64,000 nucleotides of DNA from UBA7359 sp038142205 (GCA_038142205.1 JAYQJO010000001.1:620001-684000), one strand, 5' to 3'. Counted from the first letter of the stretch, positions 45,106 through 55,300 are shown. Program-made: numbers and translations. Notes: generated by a model not told the origin, from the letters alone.

Positions 45106-45867
45106 TTATAGATTGAATGTCTTGATAATGCCTGAAGTATTAAAGCTAATCAGACTGTGTTCAGGAAAGCCTATCCAATCATCAGTATCATTTAAAGGTT
45201 CCGAGGCAATTTTTACGCAGCCTTGATTAAGTGAATAATAAAGACTGGGTGAGATATTATTTACTGCATGACGGCAAGCATACAGAGAAACACCATCACT
45301 GATTATGAAGTTCAATAAAGCACTGACATCATTGCCGCATACTGTTTTTAAATCCTGCATCATATTGATGATAGCGTCGTTTACATGATCCTCTTTGAGA
45401 AGATGTTGTTGTAGCAAGGCAAATAAATAAAGCGAATCACTGTCTCCTTTTATCTCTGTCTTAACATCGTTCGATAAATACTCCAGTAATCGGGACTTAA
45501 CGTCTTTATCAAAAGGTTTGAAACAACCATTATGAGTAAAGATCAAGTTCTCTTGTGTAAAAGGCTGCGTGTTTGTTTCACTAATACCTTGTCCAGGCGT
45601 AGCGCTACGCACATTCGCTAACCATAAGGGACTGTTTAATGAACGACCCAGACTTTCCAGATTTGTATCAGTCCAGATAGGCAACACATTTTTATATAGG
45701 CAAGGAATATTATTCGATAGCCATGCAATACCATAACCATCAGCATTAATGGTGGCTTCCTGCATTTCTTTAGGTGCCCAAGATTGCTTCACCAGACTGT
45801 GTTCCGGTTCTAACAAAAACTCAGCCAGACTAATTTCAGATCCAAGGTATGCGGCTAATCGGCACAT
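45106..45867 (-). CDS. EgtC-like class II glutamine amidotransferase
   Basis: The 253-aa class II amidohydrolase has the Cys nucleophile at residue 2 (MCRLAAYLG). Other Ntn-type segments are NADGYGIAWL, LANVRSATPGQGISETNTQPF, FTHNGCF and KGDSDSLYLFALL. EgtC removes the gamma-glutamyl group from an EgtB sulfoxide product. Its place directly upstream of the EgtB-like gene on the same strand supports a shared pathway using a gamma-glutamylcysteine-type donor. Not a general GATase, as no synthase domain follows. Confidence 0.85.
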   Translation of the reverse strand: MCRLAAYLGSEISLAEFLLEPEHSLVKQSWAPKEMQEATINADGYGIAWLSNNIPCLYKNVLPIWTDTNLESLGRSLNSPLWLANVRSATPGQGISETNTQPFTQENLIFTHNGCFKPFDKDVKSRLLEYLSNDVKTEIKGDSDSLYLFALLQQHLLKEDHVNDAIINMMQDLKTVCGNDVSALLNFIISDGVSLYACRHAVNNISPSLYYSLNQGCVKIASEPLNDTDDWIGFPEHSLISFNTSGIIKTFNL

Positions 45868-45933
45868 TAATTTTCTCTTTGCTCATTCGATACTGGTATA
45901 GTTAATGAATAGCTTAACAGGCTCATAAGGGCA

Positions 45934-46506
45934 TTGAAATTGAATAAGGTAAATTATCAAATTGATGAGAAAGGTGAATGGCTGACTGACGTTAAAAAAG
46001 TTGTTTCACCAAACTGTGATGATAGGCCGGATACATCGGATATTGATTTACTGGTGATACACGGCATCAGCTTGCCACCAAAAGAATATGGCGGTGATTA
46101 TATCGATCAATTATTTAGCAATAGATTAGATAAGAATGAACATCCTTATTTCGCTGATATACATCATTTACGTGTTTCTTCTCATTTGCTTATCAATCGG
46201 GAAGGGGAACTCACTCAATATGTGCCTTTTATAAAACGTGCATGGCATGCGGGCGTGTCTTCTTTTTGCGGACGTGAACAATGTAATGACTTTGCTATAG
46301 GCACTGAACTGGAAGGTTGTGATGATGAAGCTTACTCTGCTGCGCAATATAAAACATTAGCAGAAGTGACAGATATACTCTGCCAGCGCTGGAAGAAGAT
46401 CACAAAAGATCGTATTGTTGGACACAATGATATTGCGCCGGGGAGGAAGACCGATCCGGGGCCAGCTTTTGATAAAGACTATTATTTTTCATTACTAACA
46501 CTATGA
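45934..46506 (+). CDS. ampD: 1,6-anhydro-N-acetylmuramyl-L-alanine amidase AmpD
   Basis: Cytoplasmic zinc amidase of peptidoglycan recycling; loss can derepress AmpC in species that have it. The 190-aa protein has zinc ligands in LLVIHGISLPP, AWHAGVSSFCGR and the C-terminal GHNDIAPGRKTDPGPAFD motif. It starts at TTG (45934; a second TTG at 45940 is possible) after an AAGGG site. Its stop overlaps ampE in an ATGA arrangement. Confidence 0.95.
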   Translation: MKLNKVNYQIDEKGEWLTDVKKVVSPNCDDRPDTSDIDLLVIHGISLPPKEYGGDYIDQLFSNRLDKNEHPYFADIHHLRVSSHLLINREGELTQYVPFIKRAWHAGVSSFCGREQCNDFAIGTELEGCDDEAYSAAQYKTLAEVTDILCQRWKKITKDRIVGHNDIAPGRKTDPGPAFDKDYYFSLLTL

Positions 46507-47366
46507 CGCTGATATTTATATTGATAGCACTGGGACTGGATTTTTTTCTGGGAGGTCTGGAACGTTTCAGAAACTATAACTGGTTCACGAGACTATTCTA
46601 TTTTCTGGAAAAACGTCTGGGGCAGTACAAGGTTTGGGATGGTTCATTTGGGTTATTGTTGTCATTGGCTATTCCAGTCAGCAGTTTAATTATTATTAGC
46701 TGTGCTTTAAATCATGGGTCTGTCATTCTTGAAGGTGTATTAACCTTACTGATTTTAATCTATTGTCTGGCACCGGAAGCGTTAGATGATCGCCTCGATA
46801 ACTTCATAAAGGCAATTGAAGACGGTGATGCTGAAAATATTTCATCATTAAGTGATGAGTTAATTGATGTCAATGTGATCGATGATGAAGATGCGAATGA
46901 AAAAGCAGTCATTAAATCAGCATTAGTCGAAGTACATAAGCGCAGTTTTGCCGTTATTTTCTGGTTTCTTATTTTGGGGGCAGCGGGTGCGTTACTGTAT
47001 AGACTTGTTAATGAAATTAATGATGAATTTCAGGACATTCGCGGTGGTTTTGCTGACAGTGCAAATATTCTATTAAATATTCTCGAGTGGCCATCAAGCA
47101 GAATTATGGTTGTTGCCATGGCTTTGGCAGGCAGTTTAAGTGATGTTTTTTCTGGCTGGAAAAAATCGGAACACCTTTCACTGGATGTAAACAATGATGT
47201 GATAATAAAAGCGGGCCTCGGTGCTTTGCAATATATGCCTGAAGTTGATGTGCCGGATAGAGAAAAGTCTTACTGGATTGATGAATTGAAAGCGTTAATC
47301 AATAGAACCTTGATTATATGTCTTGCAATATTAGGTATTATGACGCTATCAGGAAGACTCGGTTAA
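46503..47366 (+). CDS. ampE: AmpE family regulatory membrane protein
   Basis: The 287-aa inner-membrane protein has about four helices (about 1-15, 47-85, 150-170, 265-283). It contains typical segments (FLEKRLGQYKVWDGSFGLLL, LEWPSSRIMVVAMALAGSLSDVFSGWK). AmpE is linked to AmpD in beta-lactam sensing and envelope control, though its biochemistry is unclear. It overlaps ampD by 4 bp and lpxH (opposite strand) by 4 bp at the 3' end. Confidence 0.9.
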   Translation: MTLIFILIALGLDFFLGGLERFRNYNWFTRLFYFLEKRLGQYKVWDGSFGLLLSLAIPVSSLIIISCALNHGSVILEGVLTLLILIYCLAPEALDDRLDNFIKAIEDGDAENISSLSDELIDVNVIDDEDANEKAVIKSALVEVHKRSFAVIFWFLILGAAGALLYRLVNEINDEFQDIRGGFADSANILLNILEWPSSRIMVVAMALAGSLSDVFSGWKKSEHLSLDVNNDVIIKAGLGALQYMPEVDVPDREKSYWIDELKALINRTLIICLAILGIMTLSGRLG

Positions 47367-48121
47367 GCTGAAGCTACTTTATAAGTATTTATATAATTCT
47401 CGATACGCTCAAACCGATAACCGTTGTCATCGTGTATTAATACACAATCATCTTCATACCAGTCGCCTAATACAATGCGTTTTGCATTAACGTCTTCAGT
47501 ACTGATGTCATGCATCGCTTGTCGATGTGTATGCCCATGAATCAATACCTCAATATTAAATTTCTTTATTGTTTCAATAACAGTAAGTTCTGTTACATCA
47601 ATTACTGCAGCCGGTTTTTTTTGTACAGCATCAGCGGCATAACTTCGCACGTCACGTGCTATTTTTTTTCGCAAAGAATAAGGCATGATCGAATAAATCC
47701 ATTTAATAAAAGGATGTGTAATAAAGCATCGCCATTTTTGATATTTCACATCGTCTGTGCAAAGCGTATCGCCGTGCATTAATAAAATTTTCTTTTCATC
47801 CAGTGTTATTTCAGTTGGATCGCTGATTAATATACAGCCTGTTTCTTTGGCAAACTCATTATTTAAATGAAAGTCTCGATTACCGCACATGATAAACAGT
47901 TGCGTATTGGTATGGTTTGAGAAGTCGCGTAATGCACTAATAATTTCCGGGTTAGGAGAGAGTGTGTCATCGACGCCAATCCAGAAATCTTCAAACAGAT
48001 CACCGAGTATATAAAGTGCATCTGCTTTTCTGGCCGGCTCGGCCAGAAAAGTTTTGAACAAAGTCAGTTTATCCGGTCTCTGATGGCTCAGATGTAAATC
48101 AGAAACGAATAGGGTAGTCAT
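47363..48121 (-). CDS. lpxH: UDP-2,3-diacylglucosamine diphosphatase LpxH
   Basis: Metallophosphoesterase that makes lipid X in lipid A synthesis at the inner membrane. The 252-aa protein has all the calcineurin-like motifs: FVSDLHLS, LGDLFEDFWIG, GNRDF, LMHGD and HGHTHR. It lies 29 bp after ppiB on the same strand, as in relatives. Confidence 0.95.
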   Translation of the reverse strand: MTTLFVSDLHLSHQRPDKLTLFKTFLAEPARKADALYILGDLFEDFWIGVDDTLSPNPEIISALRDFSNHTNTQLFIMCGNRDFHLNNEFAKETGCILISDPTEITLDEKKILLMHGDTLCTDDVKYQKWRCFITHPFIKWIYSIMPYSLRKKIARDVRSYAADAVQKKPAAVIDVTELTVIETIKKFNIEVLIHGHTHRQAMHDISTEDVNAKRIVLGDWYEDDCVLIHDDNGYRFERIENYINTYKVASA

Positions 48122-48150
48122 GTTTATTAAACGTAATTATCATTCAACAA

Positions 48151-48657
48151 TTATTCTTCATCAGCAAGCATCTCTGCTTTTTCAATGGTAATGATTTCTT
48201 CAGGGACATCCTGATGCCCGTTTTTTGTCGTTGTTGGTTTTTCTTCAATGTTGTTAACGACTTCAATACCTTCTACCACTTTACCGAAGACACAATAGCC
48301 CCAGCCATCTTGTGTTTCAGAGGTGAAATCTAAAAAGCCATTGTCGCTAGTATTAATAAAAAATTGCGCGGAAGCGGAGTGTGGATCGCTGGTTCTCGCC
48401 ATTGCAACGGTACCGTATTCATTTTTTAGACCGTTATTTGCTTCATTTTTAACCGGTTCATTGGTTGGCTTGGAATTCATTTCGCTATCCATACCGCCGC
48501 CCTGAATCATGAAGTCTTCTATAACACGGTGAAAAATCGTCCCTTCATAATAGCCGCTTTCGACATAAGAGACGAAATTTTCGACTGTTTTTGGTGCTTT
48601 TTCAGGATTAAGTTTGATAGTAATAGGGCCGAGTGTTGTTGCTAATTGCACCTTCAT
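48151..48657 (-). CDS. ppiB: Cytoplasmic peptidyl-prolyl isomerase (cyclophilin)
   Basis: The 168-aa cyclophilin has no signal peptide, indicating the cytoplasmic PpiB type. Active-site segments are FHRVIEDFMIQGGGM, MARTSDPHSASAQFFIN and WGYCVFGKVVEGIEVV. It is transcribed with lpxH. The 347 bp upstream, between ppiB and cysS, contain only promoters and a repeat element. Confidence 0.95.
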   Translation of the reverse strand: MKVQLATTLGPITIKLNPEKAPKTVENFVSYVESGYYEGTIFHRVIEDFMIQGGGMDSEMNSKPTNEPVKNEANNGLKNEYGTVAMARTSDPHSASAQFFINTSDNGFLDFTSETQDGWGYCVFGKVVEGIEVVNNIEEKPTTTKNGHQDVPEEIITIEKAEMLADEE

Positions 48658-48797
48658 AATGCTTCTCCAAGAAAATATTTTGAAATTGAGTAGAAAATCT
48701 AATGATTATGCCCGTGACAGCCTGTTCCTGACAAATTCCTTTTGTCGCATTAACGCCTTTCGGATAAGATTCGCGCCTTATTTTATTTACACGACTA

Positions 48798-48976
48798 CAT
48801 GGATGGTAGGAGGTAGAGTAATGTAGGGAACAGATGCCAAGGATGTAATGTATATCGCGAGAGGATACGATTACAGGAAGTAATCGCTAGAGTCGAGTCT
48901 GGATGCCTACACGGATGTAGGTAGCAGAGTAATGCAGGAGCAATTACCGAAAAGAGACCGAAGTCCGTAGTGACCA
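48798..48976 (+). repeat. Copy B of dispersed hairpin repeat, two half-units
   Basis: First half: ctacatggatggtagg then aggtagagtaatgtaggga. A middle part has atatcgcgagaggata and acaggaagt, shared with copy D. Second half: hairpin CCTACA-CGGA-TGTAGG, then agcagagtaatgcaggagc, and tail gaccgaagtccgtagtgac. It fills most of the 347-bp ppiB-cysS gap; I see no gene there. Confidence 0.65.
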
Positions 48977-49004
48977 AACTCATTAAAAAAAAGAAGAAGA
49001 TCAC

Positions 49005-50397
49005 GTGTTAAAAATTTACAACAGCTTAAGCAGACAAAAAGAAGAATTTAAACCTATCGAAGCCGGTAAGGTGAGTATGTATGTTTGTGGCATGACAGTA
49101 TATGACTTATGTCATGTTGGGCATGCACGTGTCATGGTCGTTTTTGATATGGTTGCGCGCCATTTACGCAATATTGGTTTTGATGTGACCTACGTTCGCA
49201 ATATTACGGATATTGATGACAAGATTATCAACCGCGCCAATGAAAATAATGAATCCATTACCGAACTAACCGAACGATTCATTGATGCTATGAATGAAGA
49301 TTCTGATGCGCTTGGTGTAGTGCGACCTGATGTCGAACCCAAAGCAACTGAACACATGCAACAAATCATCGACATGATTTCTAATTTAATTGATAAGAAA
49401 TATGCTTATGTTGGCAGTAATAACGATGTCTATTTTGATGTCAGTTCGTTCGATAATTACGGCAAGTTATCCGGAAAAAATACTGACGAGTTGCGCGCAG
49501 GCGAACGCGTCGAAGTACAAACGGAAAAAGACGATCCATTAGACTTTGTATTGTGGAAGTCAGCAAAGCCGGAAGAACCCAGCTGGGAATCGCCTTGGGG
49601 TGATGGTCGTCCGGGTTGGCATATCGAATGTTCAGCAATGTCGACACATTGCCTTGGTAATCATTTTGATATTCATGGTGGTGGACAGGACTTACAATTT
49701 CCGCATCATGAAAATGAAATAGCACAATCAGTATGCTCAACCGATGCCGCCTTTGCTAATGTCTGGATGCATAATGGATTTGTTCGTATTGATGAAGAGA
49801 AAATGTCTAAATCATTGGGCAACTTCTTTACCGTCAGAGAAGTACTTAAAGACTATCAACCGGAAGTGATTCGATTTTTTATTCTATCCAGTCATTATCG
49901 TAGTCCACTAAATTATTCGATTGATAACCTCGAAGAAGCGAAAGCAGCGTTAAGTGGCTTGTATACTTCCTTAAGAGATGTGCCGATTTCTGATGAAGCC
50001 AGAGCCGATAGAAAAGTATGTCGAAGAATTTAATTCATATATGAACGATGATTTTAATACGCCAAAAGCGATTTCCGTATTGCATGAATTAGCAAAAGAA
50101 CTAAATCGTAGCGCAGACAAGTCATCAGACGAAGCGATTGCTTTTGCGACAACACTAAAACATTTTGGCAGAGTCTTAGGTTTATTACAGGATGATGCAC
50201 AGGCGTTTCTACAAGGAAAATCAGGTTCAGCAGATGATGGCGTAGATGAAGAAACGATCCAAAAACTCATCGATGAACGTAGTGAAGCAAAGTCTGCAAA
50301 AGATTATGCAAAAGCGGATGAAATCCGCGATCAACTAGTGAACATGGGGATCAGCTTGGAAGACTCGCCAAACGGTACAATATGGCGACGTAACTAG
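49005..50397 (+). CDS. cysS: Cysteinyl-tRNA synthetase, one frame break
   Basis: Class I synthetase charging tRNA-Cys. The start is GTG. The HIGH motif is DLCHVGHARV, zinc ligands are in YVCGMTVYD, HIECSAMSTHCLG and FPHHENEIAQS, and KMSKS is EEKMSKSLGNF. The frame breaks near codon 336 in an AAAA tract (50012-50015). Removing one A joins DADRK to YVEEFNSYMNDDFNTPKA and on to the normal C-terminus, about 463 aa in all. As the gene is essential and normally single copy, this is very probably a sequence error. Confidence 0.93.
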
Positions 50398-50495
50398 TTG
50401 ATTTATAGTTACTAATTAATTTCTTTTTGGCAATTGACGGGATAGAGTGGACTGCGTATCATCCCACGTCCTGTTATAGGCTGAATATCAGAAAT

Positions 50496-50572
50496 CGGGG
50501 CATAGCGCAGCCTGGTAGCGCATCTGCTTTGGGAGCAGAGGGTCGGGGGTTCGAATCCCTCTGCCCCGACCA
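50496..50572 (+). tRNA. tRNA-Pro (anticodon TGG)
   Basis: 77-nt cloverleaf with acceptor CGGGGCA/TGCCCCG, anticodon loop giving TGG, T loop TTCGAAT and encoded CCA. First of four clustered tRNA genes downstream of cysS. Confidence 0.96.
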
Positions 50573-50604
50573 TTTTGATAAACAATTTATATTAAGGTTT
50601 GAAA

Positions 50605-50681
50605 GCGCCCGTAGCTCAACCGGATAGAGCACCGGCCTTCTAAGCCGGGGGTTAGAGGTTCGAGTCCTCTCGGGCGCGCCA
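50605..50681 (+). tRNA. tRNA-Arg (anticodon TCT)
   Basis: 77-nt cloverleaf with acceptor GCGCCCG/CGGGCGC, anticodon stem CCGGC/GCCGG around CTTCTAA (TCT), T loop TTCGAGT and encoded CCA. Confidence 0.96.
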
Positions 50682-50715
50682 TTTAGGCGTATAATGAATT
50701 TTAAGTAAACTTTAT

Positions 50716-50792
50716 GGTGACTGTAGCTCAGTTGGTAGAGCCCCGGATTGTGATTCCGGTCGTCGTGGGGTCGAGCCCCATCAGTCACCCCA
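50716..50792 (+). tRNA. tRNA-His (anticodon GTG)
   Basis: 77 nt including the extra 5' G typical of tRNA-His (GGTGACT/AGTCACC). The anticodon loop TTGTGAT gives GTG. The T loop reads GTCGAGC, so the normally invariant T54 is G and could pair with C60; this is unusual. CCA is encoded. Confidence 0.94.
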
Positions 50793-50822
50793 TTTAATCT
50801 TATATATCTATTTTATCTTTTA

Positions 50823-50898
50823 GGGCCGTTAGCTCAGTTGGTAGAGCAGGGGACTCTTAATCCCAAGGTCGTAGGTTCGACCCCTACACGGCCCACCA
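50823..50898 (+). tRNA. tRNA-Lys (anticodon CTT)
   Basis: 76 nt with acceptor GGGCCGT/ACGGCCC, anticodon loop CTCTTAA (CTT), T loop TTCGACC and encoded CCA. A 22-nt fragment of its anticodon-to-T-arm region recurs at 51984. Confidence 0.96.
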
Positions 50899-51110
50899 AT
50901 ATTTAACTCGTTAAATCATTATGACTTAATAGCAAGCTACGAATTCTTTCTCTGGAGGTGCAGCATATGATGGTTCTGGAAGTCCTTGTTACTTAGAGTT
51001 GGTGGAACCGGAGATAATCATCCCGGTATTTGCTGTTAATAGTAAAAGTATTAATACAATCACATCACTTTAATCTGATAACGCTACTAAAGTTTAGATT
51101 ATTTACTTAT

Positions 51111-51839
51111 TTAATCGAAAAGGATTTTAGCGAGATTATCTGCAGTTAAGTCAATTAGGTCGAGGTTTATATTTTTTTGCTCTTCGCCTAGCGTAACATC
51201 AATAGTGATAGCTTTATTTAAATTAATTTCTTTTTTCATGTCTGCTTTTTGGCTTCCTGCTAATTGTTTATCAGATAACCATGTTTTAACGAGAGGGGAC
51301 TGACCCTCATCGAAAGTTAAAACAGCTAAACCATTTGGTGTAGGTAGAAAAATGGCCTCTTGTGCTAATTGAAATCTATTTATAGCAAAGGTCTTGGATA
51401 TTAACATTGCAGTGGCAACAATGCCGGCAATCTCATTATCAACTGTATTTGTGTCTATCGAATTAGAACGTTCAAATATTCTTTCTATGGCATGTTTGCT
51501 GATAGTCAGAAATGTATACGACTCCGGGTTGTCTTTATGGATTCTGTAGTCAACTCTGTAACAATCTATATAAAACCTAGAGTTATCAGTCTGCCAGAAC
51601 AAGATAAAGGTACAGTTGTTCTTTTTTAGTCGATATCTCTTTTCAACTTTCATTATTACAGCATCACCGGCTGTTTCTAAGATAAGAGCAACCAATTTTT
51701 TATAAAAATTAGCAAGCGTTATTGTTTTGAAGGTATGCATAGGGGCTTCCATCCTTGATTGGATGCCCTCTCGTAATTCTCTGCAAGCTCTCTTTGCAAG
51801 TCCTTTAGCTAGTGATTCATCAACCGTAATCATAATCAA
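51111..51839 (-). CDS. Hypothetical protein between tRNA-Lys and tRNA-Lys fragment
   Basis: The 242-aa soluble protein is not recognised. The N-terminal about 60 residues look helical; a central region (about 65-135) has beta-strand character (CTFILFWQTDNSRFYIDCYRVDY) and then LTISKHAIERIFERSN, an H-x3-R-x3-R pattern. The C-terminal part is acidic and Lys-rich. No signal peptide. It is the only gene in the about 1.1 kb between tRNA-Lys and a tRNA-Lys-like fragment, a setting suggestive of integrated DNA. The second Met (MITVD) may be the start. No promoter or integrase is seen. Confidence 0.6.
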   Translation of the reverse strand: MIMITVDESLAKGLAKRACRELREGIQSRMEAPMHTFKTITLANFYKKLVALILETAGDAVIMKVEKRYRLKKNNCTFILFWQTDNSRFYIDCYRVDYRIHKDNPESYTFLTISKHAIERIFERSNSIDTNTVDNEIAGIVATAMLISKTFAINRFQLAQEAIFLPTPNGLAVLTFDEGQSPLVKTWLSDKQLAGSQKADMKKEINLNKAITIDVTLGEEQKNINLDLIDLTADNLAKILFD

Positions 51840-51983
51840 AAAAAATGGTGTAAATATGGAGTATATAGCCAGCGATTAAAGCCAACTATCGATAAAATAC
51901 ATTAATAAAATGACTTTGATAACTTATTGATTAAATTATTATTGATTGTTGTTCTTTAATTGTATTGATTTGCATAGAAAAGC

Positions 51984-52005
51984 CTCTTAATCTCAAGGTC
52001 GTAGG
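51984..52005 (+). repeat. tRNA-Lys fragment (possible attachment-site remnant)
   Basis: 22 nt match tRNA-Lys from the anticodon loop into the T stem (ctcttaat ... ggtcgtagg) with one mismatch, about 1.1 kb downstream of the intact gene and in the same orientation. The flanks do not form a tRNA. The 538-bp gap 51840-52377 otherwise contains only the hairpin repeat that follows and AT-rich sequence. Confidence 0.6.
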
Positions 52006-52010
52006 CTGAT

Positions 52011-52163
52011 GAAAGCGATCCATGGCTTTCGCCTGTGGATGACTGCGCTGTTCAAATCTGATCCATTCAGATTTGTCGACCTATACGATGTACAGGGTGT
52101 GCGAGTTGATAGGTCGAGTAAAGCAGGAACTAGAACCGAAGATGCCAGTAGCGACCGGCCCAC
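52011..52163 (+). repeat. Copy C of dispersed hairpin repeat with extra stem-loops
   Basis: It starts with a GAAAGC/GCTTTC stem-loop (52011-52030) and a perfect 9-bp stem with 5-nt loop (52053-52075). CGACCTAT/ATAGGTCG arms follow, with tail gagtaaagcaggaac and ccgaagatgccagtagcgacc. The tail matches the other copies; the hairpins differ. Confidence 0.5.
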
Positions 52164-52377
52164 TATTTTTCTTCCTAATAATTTACTTTATAAAGTTATA
52201 AATTTTTTATTGATTTTTTAAAAAAAAACAGTGAATATTATTGTAGTTAAAAAGTGACGGTGCACCTGGATAGTGCAAGTAAATAACTGGTTTAGTACAT
52301 TACGCCTTATAATTAAATATAACAGTTGGTGTTTATTAAGATAAATAACTATTTCTACTAAATCCTGCGAATTCTTT

Positions 52378-55300
52378 TTGAATAAATTACCCCAACTTTT
52401 TCTTTCCAGTTTTTTTCTTCTGATGATGTCGATTGCATTTAATGTAAGTGCAGCTGACGCGCGATTAGAAGTGGATAAAACAACGGTCGAGTCAGGTGGT
52501 CAGATTAATGTCACGCCTCGTGGTTTTATAGGCGGCTATTACATGTACCCATCTCTGGACTGTAAAAACTACCAAATACTCAATAGCGACTTTAATAGTG
52601 GTGGTGGAGACCCCATAAATCGCTTAGAGGGTTCTGCTAGCGTATATGTAGGAGAAAATCGTTCTGGTAAAGATGTTAAATGCACGATCACTTATGATGG
52701 CGTGCCTGACGAGGTAGCAAAGGATAAATACGGTTCTAAAGAAGTAAGTGCGTCAGTTGAAATCACGGTCAAAGCTCATGTAGAAAAGCAATCAGAAAAG
52801 GAGGAATCAAAAAAGGAAGAATCACCTACTCCTAATTATATTCAATTTAGGCTTGATACAAATAGCGAAAAAAATTACGAGAGAACGAAGCTGAGAATGG
52901 TAAAGCGTTCACGTTTCGAGTAACGACTACTCAGCCGCTACCTAAAAACATTTCCCATAAATATAAATATAAAATTACCGGTATTGAAGAAAACGATATT
53001 AACCAAAAACTAATAGGTGAGTTCACTTCCGACGTCATTAAAATTAGTCCCAAAGACGATACTAAAATTGAACCAGATGAGACGTTTACCATTACGCTTA
53101 CCAGTGTGCCTGATGGGTTAAGTCGCGGAGTTGTTTCAGCCAGCGCCATTATCCTGAATGATGATAAAGAGAATTGTTTAACGACAACTGGATCTGGCAA
53201 TACGCTTGCCTGTACTGCATGTGTTAGTAAATTCACTATATTAGAAGGTAACTGCGTTGAGCCTGTATTTGTGGGGCTTGCTGATAAAATAATTTCCAAG
53301 GAAGAAGGGGCAGATGGGAAAATTACAAAATATTCTTTCCCATTAATTTTTGAAGGCTTTCCAAGGCGTGAAGGCAAAAGTACAACAATCACCTATGACA
53401 TCAAAGGGGCGGGACTGAAAGCCACAGATTTTGAAGGCGATAAACTTAGCGGAATTGAATTGACTCTGCCCGGTACAGCAGATAGTGCAAATATAGATAT
53501 CGGTGTCGTTGATAATAAAATTGTTGAAAGTGATAAAAACTTTGAAGTTGTTATTACCAAATTAAGCGCGGGAGTGTTACCTAAAGAAAGTGGTAAAGCT
53601 AAAGCTAAAGGTGTTATCTTAAATGATGATAGTTATGGTGTGTCTATTAATAACCCCATCACTGACCATATTTTAGAAGATTCAGGCCGCACGTTTAATT
53701 TCCCCATAACGCTTTTTAACGGAACATCCAATAAATCGTTTGACATTCCTTACACCATTTCTGGCGTAGATATTGCCGAAGGTGATTTTGAAGGTGGATT
53801 AAAGGGAACGGTTGAGATGAAGGCCGGACAAAATAGCGCAACGTTATCCTTGAAGGTGCAAGAGGATAAAGATAATGAAGGAGATGAGGCATTTACTGTT
53901 TCTATCAATGAAGAAGAGCTTAAAAATCTTGCGAAGAGTGAAAACGAAATAGACATTGGCTTTATTAAGAATAAATCAGCCAGTGGCACTATTGTTAACG
54001 ATGATGACAGACCGATTGCAAAAAAAACCTGTGAAGCACCGACAGCGTTTTTATGTAGTGACGGTAAAACATGTAAAGAGAGTGAAAATGATTGTTTTTC
54101 CGAATATCAAATAAAAATTCTTGGTGATCAGATAAGAATAGTCGAATCAGGGCAAAAACTTGATTTAATAATAAGGCAACAAGCTGGCAGGGGTAAGTTA
54201 ACACGTACTGCAGAATGTGAGAATTTAATTGCTGGCGAAATCTTAGGTAGTGGAGAGGGAGTCTATTGGCACGCCCCAGTTAATACTACAGGAAAAATTG
54301 AGACCTGTTTGCTTACTTATAAAGGCATTTATGACCGTAAAGGCATCCCAGGAGTTCTAGAAGCATATTATAAAGAAGCAGAAACCTCTATAACCATTAA
54401 GGTCAAAAAAGGTGTCGACATAAAAAAAGTTGTTTCTATTTCACTAAAAGAAAAGCAAACAGAATTTAGGGAAGGAACAGATGAAACAATAACGTTTACT
54501 GTTCCCCTGAGTTGTCCGAAAGAATATCCGGCTGAATGTACAATGAGTACCTGTGCAAAAAACAAGGCAAGTTGTCCTGCGAACTTAACCGAGGCAGAAA
54601 CGACCATAGACGTACCTTACACAATAACCGGTGTTGGTACAGAGGATATTGAAGAATCATTGACAGGTAAGCTGAAGTTTGGAGCAAATAAGGCGTCAAT
54701 AGACATCCCATTGACCATTAAAGACGATAAAGCTGCTGAGGCATACAAAGAAGAGTTAAAAGTTGAACTTGGCATACCATCAAACGGCGTAACATTAGTC
54801 GAGGACAAGAAAACTGCAATTGCCACGATTATAGATGATGATGTAGTCAACAAAGTCCCTGTTGCACAAGACGATACGCCAACTCTTTCTGCTGACAGCG
54901 AATCGACAGTCATAAAGGTTTTGGATAATGACACTGATCCTGATAAAGATAAGTTAACAGTCACTGCTATCAATAAAAGTAATGTAAAAGGATTTTTGCT
55001 ATTAGGTAAGAATGACGGGGTTATCAGTTACGATCCAAACAACAAGTTTAATGAACTGGAAAAAGGTAAAACCGCAACAGACACCTTTAGTTATACAGTG
55101 AGTGATGGAAAAGGCGGTGAAGCTAAAGCAACAGTTACGATTACGATTGAAGGTGTTAAGGAAGCACCAAAATCTGATAACACCCCCCCAGTCGCTAACG
55201 ATGATACTCATCCTAAAACTCCTCTCCCTGCGAATTGGGGATCGACTGAAACAATAGATGTATTGAAAAATGATACGGATGCTGATGGAGATACATTAAC

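Noticed and set aside
50899..51110. Small gene in the gap after tRNA-Lys
   Set aside because: Only very short open stretches without ribosome sites; I see nothing I can support there.
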